A stretch of 64,000 nt of DNA from Eunapius fragilis (Eukaryota; Porifera; Demospongiae; Spongillida; Spongillidae), in contig OY811986.1 of the NCBI GenBank assembly GCA_963681505.1, positions 3,313,922 to 3,377,921 on the forward strand, written 5' to 3'. The translations under genes and the position numbers were made by a program. Positions within the stretch are counted from its first letter, which is position 1; the number at the start of each line of letters is the position of its first letter. Below are positions 11,601-21,779 of this stretch, piece after piece. The notes beneath the pieces were generated by a model. The model saw nothing but the letters and a program-made list of their open reading frames with translations, searched no databases and had not been told where the DNA came from.

Positions 11601-14600
11601 GATGGCACAGGGCTTAAGGGAGGAGGGTAGGAAGAGGTTGAAGGGGAGGAGAATAGAGGGGTGGTAAGGGAGGAGTAGTGAGAGGAGGAAGGGAGGGAGG
11701 GGAAAGAGGGAGGAAAAAGGTGAGGGAGGGGAGGAGGAAGGGGTGAAAGAGGGAGGGGAGGAGGAAGGGGTGGGTGAGGGAGGGAAGGAGACAGAGGGAG
11801 AGAGTAAGTTGATTCAAACCATATTATCCATACACTTCTACCAAATATTAATATATGGCCAGCCACTAGACCCACCCCAGGTTTGTACCTAAAGATTGTC
11901 TTACAAAGGGCAATTAAAAGCACCTTAAAAGAAACTGATTCTAGTGAACATTCTTGTACTCACTTCCTCTATCCTCAGTCTTCGCAACAGGTGTAGCAGG
12001 TGTATAGCCAGCGGCTCCAATTGGAGTAGCATGTGTGTGGCCCACAGTCCCTGCTGGAGTAGCGGGTGTATAGCCAGTGGCTCCAATTGGGGTAGCAAGC
12101 ACATTGCCCGTAATTCCTGCAGAGGTAGTGGGTGCAGCTCCAATTGGAGTAGCATGTGTGTGGCCCACAGTCCCTGCTGGAGTAGCGGGTGTATAGCCAG
12201 TGGCTCCAATTAGAGTAGCATGCGTGTGGCCCACAGTCCCTGCTGGAGTAGCAGGTGTATAGCCAGTGGCTCCAATTGGAGTAGCATGCGTGTGGCCCAC
12301 AGTCCCTGCTGGAGTAGCAGGTGTATAGCCAGTGGCTCCAATTGGGGTAGCAAGCACATTGCCCGTAATTCCTGCAGAGGTAGTGGGTGCAGCTCCAATT
12401 GGAGTAGTATATGCAAGATCCATGGGGGTGACGGGTGTATAGCCTATGATTCCAATTGGAGTAGCATGTACATAGCTCGTATTTCCTGCTGGAGTAGCAG
12501 GTGTATAGCCGATGTGTCCTACTGAAGTAGCTACATGGCTACTGAATTTCACTTCTCCGTGGTCCATTTGAATATTTGAAACCAGGTTTGCATGCATCAC
12601 TGCAATTCCTGCTGAGTTCCCTTGTGTCTCCACTGTTCCAGCAGCTGGCATGTCAGCCTCAGGTGTCTCAGCAATGTCCACATCCACAAGCAAAGCGTCC
12701 TTGCTGCTGCTGTTCCTGGTGAGGTGAGCATCTCCTTGGCTGGCCCCTGCCAGTGTTGAGCACGCTGCAGAAGACTTCATGAGACCTGCAGCACAGTAGG
12801 AGTTACCAGTAACACATAGCAGGCTTGCATACTTATATAGGGACAGCGGGCCTGCATATTATCATATGGAGGCACCAATACTGTGTCTGTGTGTGCGTGT
12901 GTGTGCACAGATCAAAACACTGCAATGTTTCCTATATTCTCTTCTGCTATTCAGTGTTATGTTCCATGGACTGTGGTTATTAAATGAAAAAAACACTCGA
13001 ATCATGAACCAAGCAATGAAACTGACTATAAAGGGGTGTGGGGTGTGAGCTGAATATTTGCACTACTTTTACACCTTGCAGAGGTTTGGAGCAATATTGT
13101 ACTATGCATACATGTATATACGCAGCATCAATCGACTGCACATTCAATGCGACACAAGGGTTGGGACATGAGTCATGCAAGTTGCATAGAGCGGGGAATG
13201 AAGGGTTTAAGTGATAGAAGTAGGGGTGGGGTTAAAGTGGGAGATCGGGGAAATGGATGAGGTGGGGTTGGGGGGCAGGGTTGGAGGGAGGCGTCTGGGT
13301 ACATACTTTGAACGTCTTGGCCAGTGGCGTAGTCATTCTCCACCACTGGTTTGACGTGTAGGAGGTGTGGCTTCTTAAAAGGAGGTGGAGAATCGCTCAA
13401 GCACTTGGGTTTGAGGGGAGCACAGTCATCACTGGGCTGAGGTATGGTCTGGGCACCCCCATCCGAGCCCCTCCCCCTGCCCATGAGCTGCTTCTCGATG
13501 TGGTGCTGCAATACTCTCAGCACCTCCCTCGCCTCCTTGGTGAGAAACACAAAAGTCCCAGCACCAGTGCCCGACGAGCGCCCACACTCCACCTCCATGC
13601 TGCTCTTGTCTGCGCTGAAGCTCTTGAGCTCGTGGTATGCCCATCCCATGGCCGGCACAGACCCGCCCATGCCAATGAGACGAATGTGGGTGGGAGTGAG
13701 CTCAAGGGTGTAGGTGCCAGTGAGACCCAGCCTTTTGGCATCCTTGTTGGCCTTGAGGGTTACAGTAAACTGAGCTGCAGTGGGGGGAGTGGGAGAAATG
13801 ACTTTTTGTACTCACACTATACAACACTGATATTACCGTACATATCAAAACATATTCTCCATACTTGCTATGGAAATAACCTTGCATTTGTCACTCTTTA
13901 CTTCACAATTTAACGTTTTATCATCTTGATTTAGTAGAATTCCGTAGTGGCTATTACGGCTACAATTGATCTATTTACAAGACACTTCTGTTTTGCTCAA
14001 ATGACACCAATAAAGGATTGGGCAATACTAAAGTGAAGGTTGATAACTCAACAGTAACTCTTTAAAGTATTGCTTAATGTTAAACTGCCGTCTACGCGTA
14101 GATGATTGTATATAGTATGCTACCTACCCACGTGTGTTTAGATGGTTCAGTAAGAAAATGGAGGATATTAATGACCGAAAATTATAAAAGTACGAGTAGA
14201 TGGTTTTGACCGATTTCGTCTACGTGTACATGTAGATGGTCCATCGATTTTAACATTAACTATGCATAATAATTTAGTAGGTACCAATAAAAATTGCTAA
14301 TCTAAGTGATACAAAAATGAAAATGGTAAACACATTGTGACTAACATGTAGGAATAATTATTGCAATGATGCAGACATTGGATTTGCGGTAGAAGCCTCT
14401 TTTATTGGCTCAATTCAACATACAGTGTATGATTGTGTGCATGATGACATAAAACCTTAAGTTAATGAATATGGTGTGATTGATTTTAATACATAAAAGT
14501 GAACAGAATCTGCTAATTGAGTAACAATGTTGTCCCGCTTATTCTTTCTTTGAAACTGCAGTTTGAGTATGATCTATAGGCTGGTTCAAGCATTAAGCCC

Positions 14601-15696
14601 ACCTTCAGTCTCAAAACCCTACATGTATAGCACCTACCAGAAGAAATTGTAGTTGTGGCAGTTGGCTGATCCTGTTTGAGGTTGGATTGTGGCTTTTTTC
14701 TATCTGACTCGGACATGGGCTGGGGCAGACCTGGTGCTACAGTAGCACCTTTCAGCTTGGGTGGGTCTGCTTTACTAGTACTTGGTGCCACGGAAGCACC
14801 ACCCTTCAGTAGGGGTGGGTGCGGTGTAGAAGCATCCTGCACCACATTTAGTGCTGCAGTAGCACCCTTTTGTTGGGGTTGATCCATCAAACCTGGCGCC
14901 AGTGAGGACGCCTTTGGATTAAATGGGTCCATCACAGCTCCCACAGTCTTGTTGGCATTTTTGGCTAGGTCACCTGCAACAGCTGCCCTGATCCCCTCCA
15001 TCCAACACTCCATTTCATCCCAAGATTCACAACAGAATACATGGGTACCTTTAAGGGAGGGAGAAGTTAATAAAAATAAATGCCCAAGGTGACCAAGTAA
15101 AGAACAGAAGTTGGGAAAGGAGGGACGGGGGGGGGGGGGGAACCATTAGTAGAAATGCCATTCGCATGGTTAAAACGCTAGCTGTTATATGGTTAATATA
15201 TTGCTTAGTGAATTGAAGCCAGAGAAATAAAATATAATCCTGTAAAACCCTCTGCTGGCATGGCTGCAAGCCTGCAATACGTCCGTTATGGCGCTGATAA
15301 AGTACAGGATCAAAACTGCGGGCGCGAGATGCAAATCTTAAGCTTCCCTTTCCTTACCAATCTGGCTGGTGAGTTCGAACACGTACGGATGCGACTTGTC
15401 TCCAGTAGTCTGGCGGCATTCTCCGAATCCCCTAAGCAGTATCGTCCTTCTGCTCCCGCCAACCATCTCTCCAGCCTCGTCATCGTAGTACTCTATGCGC
15501 ACCACTCCATCCGCAGCGGTGTCTTGCAGTACAAACCACCGCCTCTGCCACTTCTGGAGGGGGGGGGGGGGGGGGGGAGCCCACGCCAGAATAGGAATAG
15601 TAAACAGAAAAGTCATTGTCAAATACCGATCACCTTCGTGATGTGTGAAGTAGACAGCTTCAGCAAGTATCCCCTTAGCTTGGTCGACAGAGCCAT
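3330..15696 (-). CDS. Gene A: PH domain + five IRS-type PTB domains adaptor/scaffold
   Basis: Modelled as 21 exons, about 1,782 aa, ATG at 15696 and TGA at 3330. Exons in order: 15634-15696, 15358-15553, 14638-15048 (PH and linker), 13307-13774 (PTB-1), 11964-12785 (T/P/G repeats), 10973-11110, 10749-10853, 10026-10400 (PTB-2), 9448-9546, 9068-9385, 7968-8510 (PTB-3), 7615-7755, 7437-7508, 6567-7028 (PTB-4), 5755-6369 (PTB-5), 5634-5684, 5529-5582, 4440-4472, 4312-4389, 3628-3681, 3330-3580. Every junction keeps the frame, and all introns after exon 2 are phase 1. PH plus IRS-type PTB is the DOK/IRS adaptor plan: membrane recruitment plus binding of phosphotyrosine receptors. Usual DOKs have one PTB. 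The PTB-2 donor is ambiguous (10026 keeps phase; 9986 would not). One gene rather than several is inferred from the single PH domain and the phases; transcripts could split it. Confidence 0.75.
5374..5395. repeat. Homopolymer C tract
   Basis: A run of 22 C in an intron of gene A. Similar C or G homopolymers recur at about 10940-10960, 15122-15140, 15559-15577, 17370-17394, 33482-33499, 42690-42702, 43070-43093 and 44941-44960, a marked feature of this genome. Confidence 0.9.
5755..6369 (-). other. Gene A PTB-5 exon
   Basis: Encodes DTFIVTLKQNKSATSAGL, TYSLMITPTELRLIE, VVWTYQEIRSF, LEVGRRAQTGAGEFFFNT and DEVYKLIEYHVERQL, with both pTyr-contact arginines. The exon continues about 100 residues past the domain with acidic linker and ends at a GTAAGT donor (after 5755). 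Linker tyrosines such as SGRYHRID and SGNYHHLE look like internally repeated motifs. Confidence 0.88.
6567..7028 (-). other. Gene A PTB-4 exon
   Basis: Encodes EICTVTLKHNKSAISAGL, TYNLEITPTQIRLTE, VVWTYQEIRSF, LEVGRRAQTGAGEFVFNT and the helix DEVYKVIEHHIASQL. Both pTyr-contact arginines are present 15 residues apart, as in IRS-1 and DOK1. It is strikingly similar to PTB-5 just downstream, including the post-domain stretch DETIGQDVRNHLRT, so the two arose by recent tandem exon duplication. Confidence 0.88.
7968..8510 (-). other. Gene A PTB-3 exon
   Basis: Encodes KIFPVTLKQNKVAKLFGL, TYNLEVTPTGVHLC, TWTLAELRSF, DIGKASGIGAGIYVFKT and ELFRAIEQSIHRQL: an IRS-type PTB with Arg and Lys at the two pTyr-contact positions. 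It is followed by proline runs (a possible SH3 or EVH1 ligand) and a polyglutamine stretch of about seven codons, mostly CAG, at about 7999-8020 (CTG on the plus strand). The donor is after 7968. Confidence 0.85.
10026..10400 (-). other. Gene A PTB-2 exon (atypical pTyr pocket)
   Basis: Starts ETYAVTVKQNKAARVCGL and continues SYNVEVTATHFRLLE, GWMLHEMKSF, EVGESPGVAAGKYVFNT and ELFRAIQQSIQNQL. The fold signature is intact, but the second pTyr-contact arginine is Glu (GES instead of GRR) and the first is Lys, so classical phosphotyrosine binding is doubtful. Downstream residues are basic, then Pro-rich. It resembles PTB-3 most (shared FRAI-QSI-QL helix). Confidence 0.8.
11596..11812. repeat. Polypurine/polypyrimidine tract in gene A intron
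   Basis: More than 200 bp of almost uninterrupted G/A on the plus strand (C/T on the sense strand of gene A), made of GGAGG, GAGGAAGG and GGGAGG blocks with a partial duplication. It lies in the intron after the minisatellite exon. Reading frames in it give only Ser/Leu/Pro low complexity and are not genes. Confidence 0.8.
11964..12785 (-). repeat. Gene A coding minisatellite exon (11-residue T/P/G-rich units)
   Basis: Exon 5 encodes about 274 residues. From about 12530 down to 11980 it is built of 33-bp units coding alternating 11-mers of the type ATPIGATGYTP and ATPAGTVGHTH, with a variant block APTTSAGITGNVL used at least twice. Units are nearly identical at DNA level, so copy number is probably variable. 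It has symmetric phase-1 borders (acceptor before 12785, donor after 11964), so skipping it would keep the frame. It is a Thr/Pro-rich flexible spacer between PTB-1 and PTB-2; its function is unknown. Confidence 0.85.
13307..13774 (-). other. Gene A PTB-1 exon
   Basis: An IRS-type PTB domain occupies the first two thirds (about residues 224-325 of the protein): QFTVTLKANKDAKRLGL, then TYTLELTPTHIRLIG, GWAYHELKSF, GRSSGTGAGTFVFLT and a closing helix EVLRVLQHHIEKQL. At the two pTyr-contact positions (15 residues apart in IRS-1 and DOK1) it has Lys and Arg. The exon ends in a Pro-rich linker. The next exon upstream is the PH linker, so PH and PTB-1 form the DOK-like head of the protein. Confidence 0.85.
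14940..15696 (-). other. Gene A PH domain (exons 1-3)
   Basis: Exon 1 (15634-15696) gives MALSTKLRGYLLKLST, the first PH strand with the KxGYL-type start. Exon 2 (15358-15553) gives KWQRRWFVLQDTAADG and continues to HPYVFELTSQI. Exon 3 opens with THVFCCESWDEMECWMEGI, the C-terminal PH helix with its invariant Trp. PH domains bind phosphoinositides or membranes. Exon 2 is 196 bp, the same length as the matching exon of gene D, which supports common descent. The rest of exon 3 (to 14638) is a low-complexity linker with repeated GAT(V/A)AP-like and PPLLKGGA-like pieces. Confidence 0.85.
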
Positions 15697-15888
15697 GGCT
15701 GGTTGTGAAGGGGCGTGGTCCTTTCCTTTGATTTTAACCCTTCAGTTGGAGTCGATCGCTTCGTACAGATTCTCTGCTGTTTCCGTCGAGTGCTGATGCT
15801 TAATGGTAATTCCAGTGACATTCACGTTGGTCATATATGTCCATGGGCAATGAATTAATTAATCAAGTTGACCCCACCCACAAAGACG
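15697..15888. promoter_or_regulatory. Head-to-head promoter region of genes A and B
   Basis: Only 192 bp separate the ATG of gene A (minus) from the ATG of gene B (plus), so both transcription starts must lie here or within upstream exons. No TATA box is convincing. Shared, possibly bidirectional control of the two paralogues is inferred from spacing alone. Confidence 0.6.
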
Positions 15889-17494
15889 ATGGAGAGGAAG
15901 GGTTATTTGGACGTGACAGCTGTTGTGTCGGGGAACGACAAGGACAAGGTGGGGTGGGGTGGGAGGGATCGATGGTTGCTACCTGCTCACATGTCTGCAC
16001 CATTCGTCCTTGGTTTCCGCAGAGGGCGTCAAAGCTGTGGGGCGTGCTGAACCCTGCGGGCCAAGGAGGCGCGTCCCTGGACCTGTACGACAGCGAGTAC
16101 TTCGCAACAACGGGGAGCATGCGCAGTTCCATTCCACTTAAAAGCTGTCGACGTATCGAAGTCAGCAAATCGATCCAACACACGTTCGAACTGACATGTA
16201 GCACTGGTAATAACTACAATATAATGCGCCCTGCCAATATTAATTTTAGTGTAATTGCAACTCTTGTCCTCTCCCGCCCCCATCCCGCCAAGGTGCTTAT
16301 AGGTTTGGATGCAGCTCCCGGGAAGAGATGGACGGATGGATCGAGGACGTAAGACGAGCAACGGGGCAAGCCAAGCCCAGTGGAAGCTCTGATTCGCCCT
16401 CCAACGTTCGGGCTGATGTGGGAGGCTCCTCCGGTACGTTGCGCGTCCTCCGCACATGACAGACCCACCACTCACCGCGCTACGCTTAAAAATATAGGAA
16501 CCTTCAGCGTCACCTTGAAACAGAATCAGGTCGCCAAACGTTTAAAGTTCACTGGTGTGTACAACCTCCGCATCACCATCAAGAACATTAGCCTGTACGA
16601 GGAGGAGTCTGACGTCAGGGTAGCCACGTGGACTTACGACCAATTGCGAAAGTTCACGTCGTACAAAAGCCGTATAGAGATCGAGACGGGAAGAAGATCG
16701 GAAACGGGACCTGGTGTGTACATCTTCATGACCCCGCGATCCGATGAGATCAGTCAGCTGATCACGTCCAACATCCGAAGGATTGATGAAAAGATAAAAC
16801 GGATGAACGCCGCCGCCTCCGGAAAGGACAATGGCAGGGTCCTTCCCGACCCTTTTGAAAACCCCTGTTACGACAATCATATAATCGGCTCTTCGGCGGC
16901 ATTAAGTGGTACGTTAAGGATTTAAAACGTTTTTTTTTTTTTTAATAATTTTGCTTTGCACTGCTTCAGAAAAGGCTAAAGACAAAGTGCCTCGCGATCC
17001 TTTTGAAAATCCTTGTTACAGCGATAATCCATATCTGATTAATACTCCAACTGCACACCCCGCTTTAGACGGTAGGCCTAACGAAACACATCACTAGGAT
17101 AACATGTACTGATGGACGGGTACGGTTGGTATTGCATTGCTGCCTACGAGTGTACTATGGAAGGCCTGCATCGTATTAAAATTATTGTGTCCAGGGAAAG
17201 GGATGTGTAACTGAGGTAGGGGGAGGATCCTTAGAGGAGGTGGGTACTGTGGAGAGTATATATAGCCTGCTGGCCTATGACCTGGGGGCAGGGGTGTTAT
17301 TTTTAATTCATGGTTACCCTCTTAATTGGATGAGCAAATTACATTGCCTAACCACCACCCCCACTCCAACCCCCCCCCCCCCCCCCCCCCCCCCTTTCAC
17401 TTTGATGGTGTGGATCTTTTATAAGCCATATGTCTTACATATATGCTGGGAATGGCCATCGTTCACCTTAAATTATGTTCGCACTCTGCCATGA

Positions 17495-17539
<45 letters not shown>

Positions 17540-20500
17540 TGTTGGAAAGCTCAAATTATTGTGTTATATGGCTATCAAAATCACCCTCCTGGGTAGTTTA
17601 TTTTCCATCAACTGCAAAGCACCTCTATCAAATGGTCCCTAAATGTATGCATCCAAAATAGGATCGTCCATCATAAATTTGTTTTAACTCAATGCTAGTG
17701 TTGCCTTTCTTTTGCTTGTCCTCGAGATTTCATGTGATATTGCTGGACGCTGTCCCATATATCTTTATGTAAGCTGCATTTGGTCTTCCATAAATTATCT
17801 TAATATGTTCAGCGGCTAGTCATTCTCTGATCTCCACAGGCACTGCAGCTGTGAACCTTCCAGACAGAGGCAAAAATCATGATTATGAAGAGGTGGAATT
17901 TCTGCAACCTCCAGGTACGGTGTTTTTTAATTTTTAACAGTCCATATGAATTTGTAGTGGCTAACATCTTTTGCCTACCTCATCACTTTTTGGCTCTCTC
18001 TCTCAATGGCCAGTGCTTTCCATATAAGTACATATATTACAGTGGAATGTGTTGCTTTAAAGTTCCAACAAAATGATATGAATACTTCTGGCAAAGTACT
18101 GACTTCACATGAAAAACTATACACAATGCCTCTGCATGTGCACGTGGCTGGAACATGTACATGTAGGTGATGTGTGGGCAAAAGTATAACTTCCAGCTGC
18201 ACTTGAATTGTGTGAGCATTGTACATGTGATGGGCGTAGATGTGATGGTCCATGGGTGTAGATGTGACGGTCTATGGGCGTAGATGTGATGATCCACGGG
18301 CATAGATGTGATGGTCCACGGGTGTAGATGTGATGGTCCACGGGTGTAGATGTGATGGTCCACGGGTGTAGATGTGATGGTCCACGGGTGTAGATGTGAT
18401 GGTCCACGGGTGTAGATGTGATGGTCCACGGGTGTAGATGTGATGGTCCACGGGTGTAGATGTGATGGTCCACGGGTGTAGATGTGATGGTCCACGGGTG
18501 TAGATGTGATGGTCCACGGGTGTAGATGTGATGGTCCATTGGTGTAATGTGATTGTCCGCAGGTATAGATGTGATGTATCATTAGAGTGTATTATAGTAT
18601 GCACAGCATGCCTATAAGCACCATCCCAACTGGTACATCACTCTCCTACTGGTACTGATGTGCCATTCCCCCACTTGTACCGATATGCCACTCTTGGCAC
18701 ACCACCACCTAAGGTGACTGAGGTGTTATTGTTGTTAACCATGCATGTGTAATTTACACATAGCACCTCGGCAAATCAAAGCTGACCGACTGTATGCTAC
18801 TGTTGGGGAACTAGTAGTCCCCACAGCCAGTACTGAAGGTACGTGATGTGTATGCAAGGCCTTCTAAAAATGCAGACTTTGAAACAGTAATGTGATGAAT
18901 TACAAAGTGCAATACCTCAGTATTAAAATTATTCAGCAACTGGTATAAACCTTAGTGACTAGCAATACTAGTGGTACAAAGAAATGTTAAGTAATTATAT
19001 CAGCTTCCTGAAATTAAATTCAATCATGACAAAATGTTCCAGATGAACGATTGGTTATTAAGCGATTATTGATTTTTATTACGTTAACTCGGTTTGAAGT
19101 TTGGTTAGTAGGTTTAAATTTCATTACAAGATAAAATTATCATTATTTAGTATGCATAATTTACTATCTTATTGGAAATGTCAAATGATGCCTATAAAAT
19201 GCAGTGTTTTGATTGCTTGATCTTTGTGGCAACTTCTATTATTTGACTAATGAGTATGATTGATATGCCAAAAGTGATATCACTTAATGTTTAATATCCA
19301 GTGTTTGTTCCTTATTTTAAAAGGACGTTAATGATAGCATTCTATATTTCCTTGAAGAAATGAAATGAACAGAAGCTCATTTCATTTTCTAGATCACTTC
19401 ATTAATTTCACCTTTAGATATAAAGGCACAGTTAGACAAGTTTTGTTATACAAATTTAAAGAATATGCAACTTGGGGCTGTGTTTATAACATTTGTGACC
19501 TCAGTGGTATCAATGACTTTTGACATTACTAGTGTCAGCTTACAAAGCAAGAATTGTTGCTACTGCTGTGATAGTCATAGCACCTACTTGTTTGCCTTCA
19601 GTTTCCCTAGAATCATTACAAGGTCTTGACTGCAGATCTCTGAGATAGTAATTAATTTATCTTGTCTACTTCCTATCAATGATCATTTAGCCACAGTTCA
19701 TCTCATTGTTCTGAAGCAACAAATATTGAGTGGAAGAATACTGAATATTGATGCTGCAGTTTCAATCAGCTTTTAGAAATGGCAAATACTGTGCTGCCTA
19801 CGTTATAATCACGTACATGCCACTGGTAGCCTAGCAACCTCATTACCGTGCATTAGTTGATGGTAAGGGCATCTGCAGTCCCTAAATGAAAGTGCCAAAA
19901 GAATATTCTCCTTTGTTATCATGCGGTAGGGATCCAAATCAACTGTTGTTTCTGTTTTGTATAGTTCTACACTTAGTTTATTAACGTTAATATCTAAACG
20001 TCTTTATATAAGGAAGCTGGTCCTTAAATTAGGAAACCTAAGATTAAGATTTCACCTTAATAAGCAAGGACTTTTTGGTTTGGATCGAAGTTACCATCTT
20101 TTGTAATAGCAGATCTATTTATTTATTTATGATAAGTTTCTTGTAGCCTCCATTTACATGATGCAGGATTTCTTTTAACCTATTCTCTAAATTACATTCT
20201 TCCATACCTTGGGAAGTGTGCAGGCATTGCATGCCACATTCCCCACCTCCCCACACTACTCCAAATGCATCACATTTTGGTCCTAATTTGTTGCATCACA
20301 CACAGAACATGATGGGGCAGTAGTTGACTACATCCCAATGCAAGAAGCAAGCACGAATGGTAATGTATTCAGATGTGCCTGATGCGCTGTGATATTACAT
20401 ATGCTTTCCCCAACCTGTGGTGTAAAAAGCACTGGCTCTTACTGGGTCCAGGGGCAGCACTAGCAATGCGTCCCCCAGACTTCTGAATGAAAAGATCTAT

Positions 20501-21779
20501 GCCAAAGTGACCAAGCCACCAAAGACCTCAGCTGGTACCCAGCTAGTAGCGCAGGGAAGCCCCAGCGGAAAAGCTGCACCTGAGAAAAGTAAACAGTCGT
20601 GTGTCACACCGTTGCCTAATTATTCTAACAGGTGTGCACCTTCCAGGGGTGGCAAATTTGGTGGGCTCCCTGATTGGTTGGGACGATTTTGATGACGACC
20701 AAGAGTATGTGGCGATGAAACCAAACATAAGTTATGGTATTGGCTGAGGAACGTATTGCTATGACGTCTCTTTACACTGCTTTTTAATCCTTAATGCACA
20801 TGACTCGCACATCAATTGTTCAGTGAAAGCTTCACACACTGTTGGTAGGTGTTGCAACTTTTCCCTTACAAAGATACCTTGTAACTTTGTTATCCCATCA
20901 GTGCCGGCACAACTGCACAAAGAGCTCTCCCATTTGGAGGTCTCCACTGGGGGTGTGGACAGCCATGTGGATGAGAAGTTAGCAGCAACTGCTCCTGCGC
21001 CTGCATTGCATGCACCTGATAACCCATCTGGTGAGTCATATGACCTACGCTTAGCGTACATGTATACATAGCATGCTAGCCACCAACAGCATGAAATCAT
21101 CGGTGTGGTGCCTTTTCTTTTGTCATGAAGTCATTGTTTCAAGCACCAACGTGTATGCTTTTTATGGGTTTTTTAATTTCGAACGAACTGGTAGACTTCT
21201 ATGCAGAAAAGGTCTTCTATATAAAAGTATCACTATATGTTACCGAAGTGAACACACTATAGTTTCATTCTTATCACTACCCCATCTTGAATTTCTTTTC
21301 CAAGTGAATTATACATTTTGCCTGATGAGGCCATGTCACCTAATGTTGATACATTTAAATCTTGTCTCCATGAGCTGGACTTATGCACAACCTGTAAATG
21401 TTACTGATTGCTGCAACCTGCTTTTGATGCCATTTTCTGCATGCCTATCTATTCAATTTAAATGTGCACAAATCAAATCAGAGCTGCACGCAATAATTTT
21501 TGCATGGTGAAATTTTAATACTGATAATTTTTGCATTAGTAAAATAAAACACTGATATACTTTTCTAGTTTCCAATGACTTTTCAAGTATTGTGACATTG
21601 AATTAAAGTTCATAGCTTAAAAGTGAATTGAATATTAGTTAGGCAATGTAATGCCACATGTGGTGTGGTGATACTATATGGTGATGCAATACCTTTCAGC
21701 AGCCCTGGGATTGGATGGTGAGTATGCAGGACACCTTCAGGAGATTGATAGGATGTGGAATGAAACCTGGAACATGTGA
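15889..21779 (+). CDS. Gene B: PH-PTB adaptor (DOK/IRS-like) with YxxM and FxNPxY motifs
   Basis: Twelve exons, about 519 aa: 15889-15948, 16023-16206, 16293-16433 (PH), 16498-16908 (PTB), 16970-17071, 17840-17914, 18764-18838, 20306-20359, 20430-20588, 20647-20736, 20902-21030, 21700-21779. PH pieces are ERKGYLDVT, SKLWGVLN and RFGCSSREEMDGWIEDV. The PTB has TFSVTLKQNQVAKRLKF, TWTYDQLRKF and ETGRRSETGPGVYIF, with both pTyr-contact arginines. The tail holds two copies of DPFENPCY, HDYEEVEF, RLYATV, DYIPM, KIYAKV and EYVAM, a dense set of candidate SH2 and PTB docking sites. This is the layout of DOK/IRS adaptors, which are phosphorylated by receptor kinases. All introns after exon 2 are phase 1. 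The 20430 acceptor (after AAAAAG) is chosen because it alone keeps the frame. A possible AATAAA lies near 22010. Confidence 0.82.
18235..18560. repeat. 22-bp minisatellite in gene B intron
   Basis: About 15 tandem units of TGTAGATGTGATGGTCCACG plus GG, with degenerate units at both ends. Long frames across it (His/Pro/Thr-rich on the minus strand) are artefacts. It sits between the DYEEV and LYATV exons of gene B. Confidence 0.95.

Noticed and set aside
5755-13774. Gene A as several separate DOK genes
   Set aside because: Only one PH domain exists, and no start codon plus upstream region precedes the later PTB exons; every one begins at a phase-1 acceptor.
13365-13913. Plus-strand frame of 182 codons opposite PTB-1
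   Set aside because: Antisense of the GC-rich PTB-1 exon; the minus strand carries the PTB signature and splice sites.
18235-18560. Possible CRISPR array
   Set aside because: Units are contiguous with no unique spacers, and the genome is animal-like.
18037-18604. Long His/Pro/Thr frames across 18.0-18.6 kb
   Set aside because: They are translations of the 22-bp minisatellite in an intron of gene B, open in all three minus frames because the unit lacks stops.
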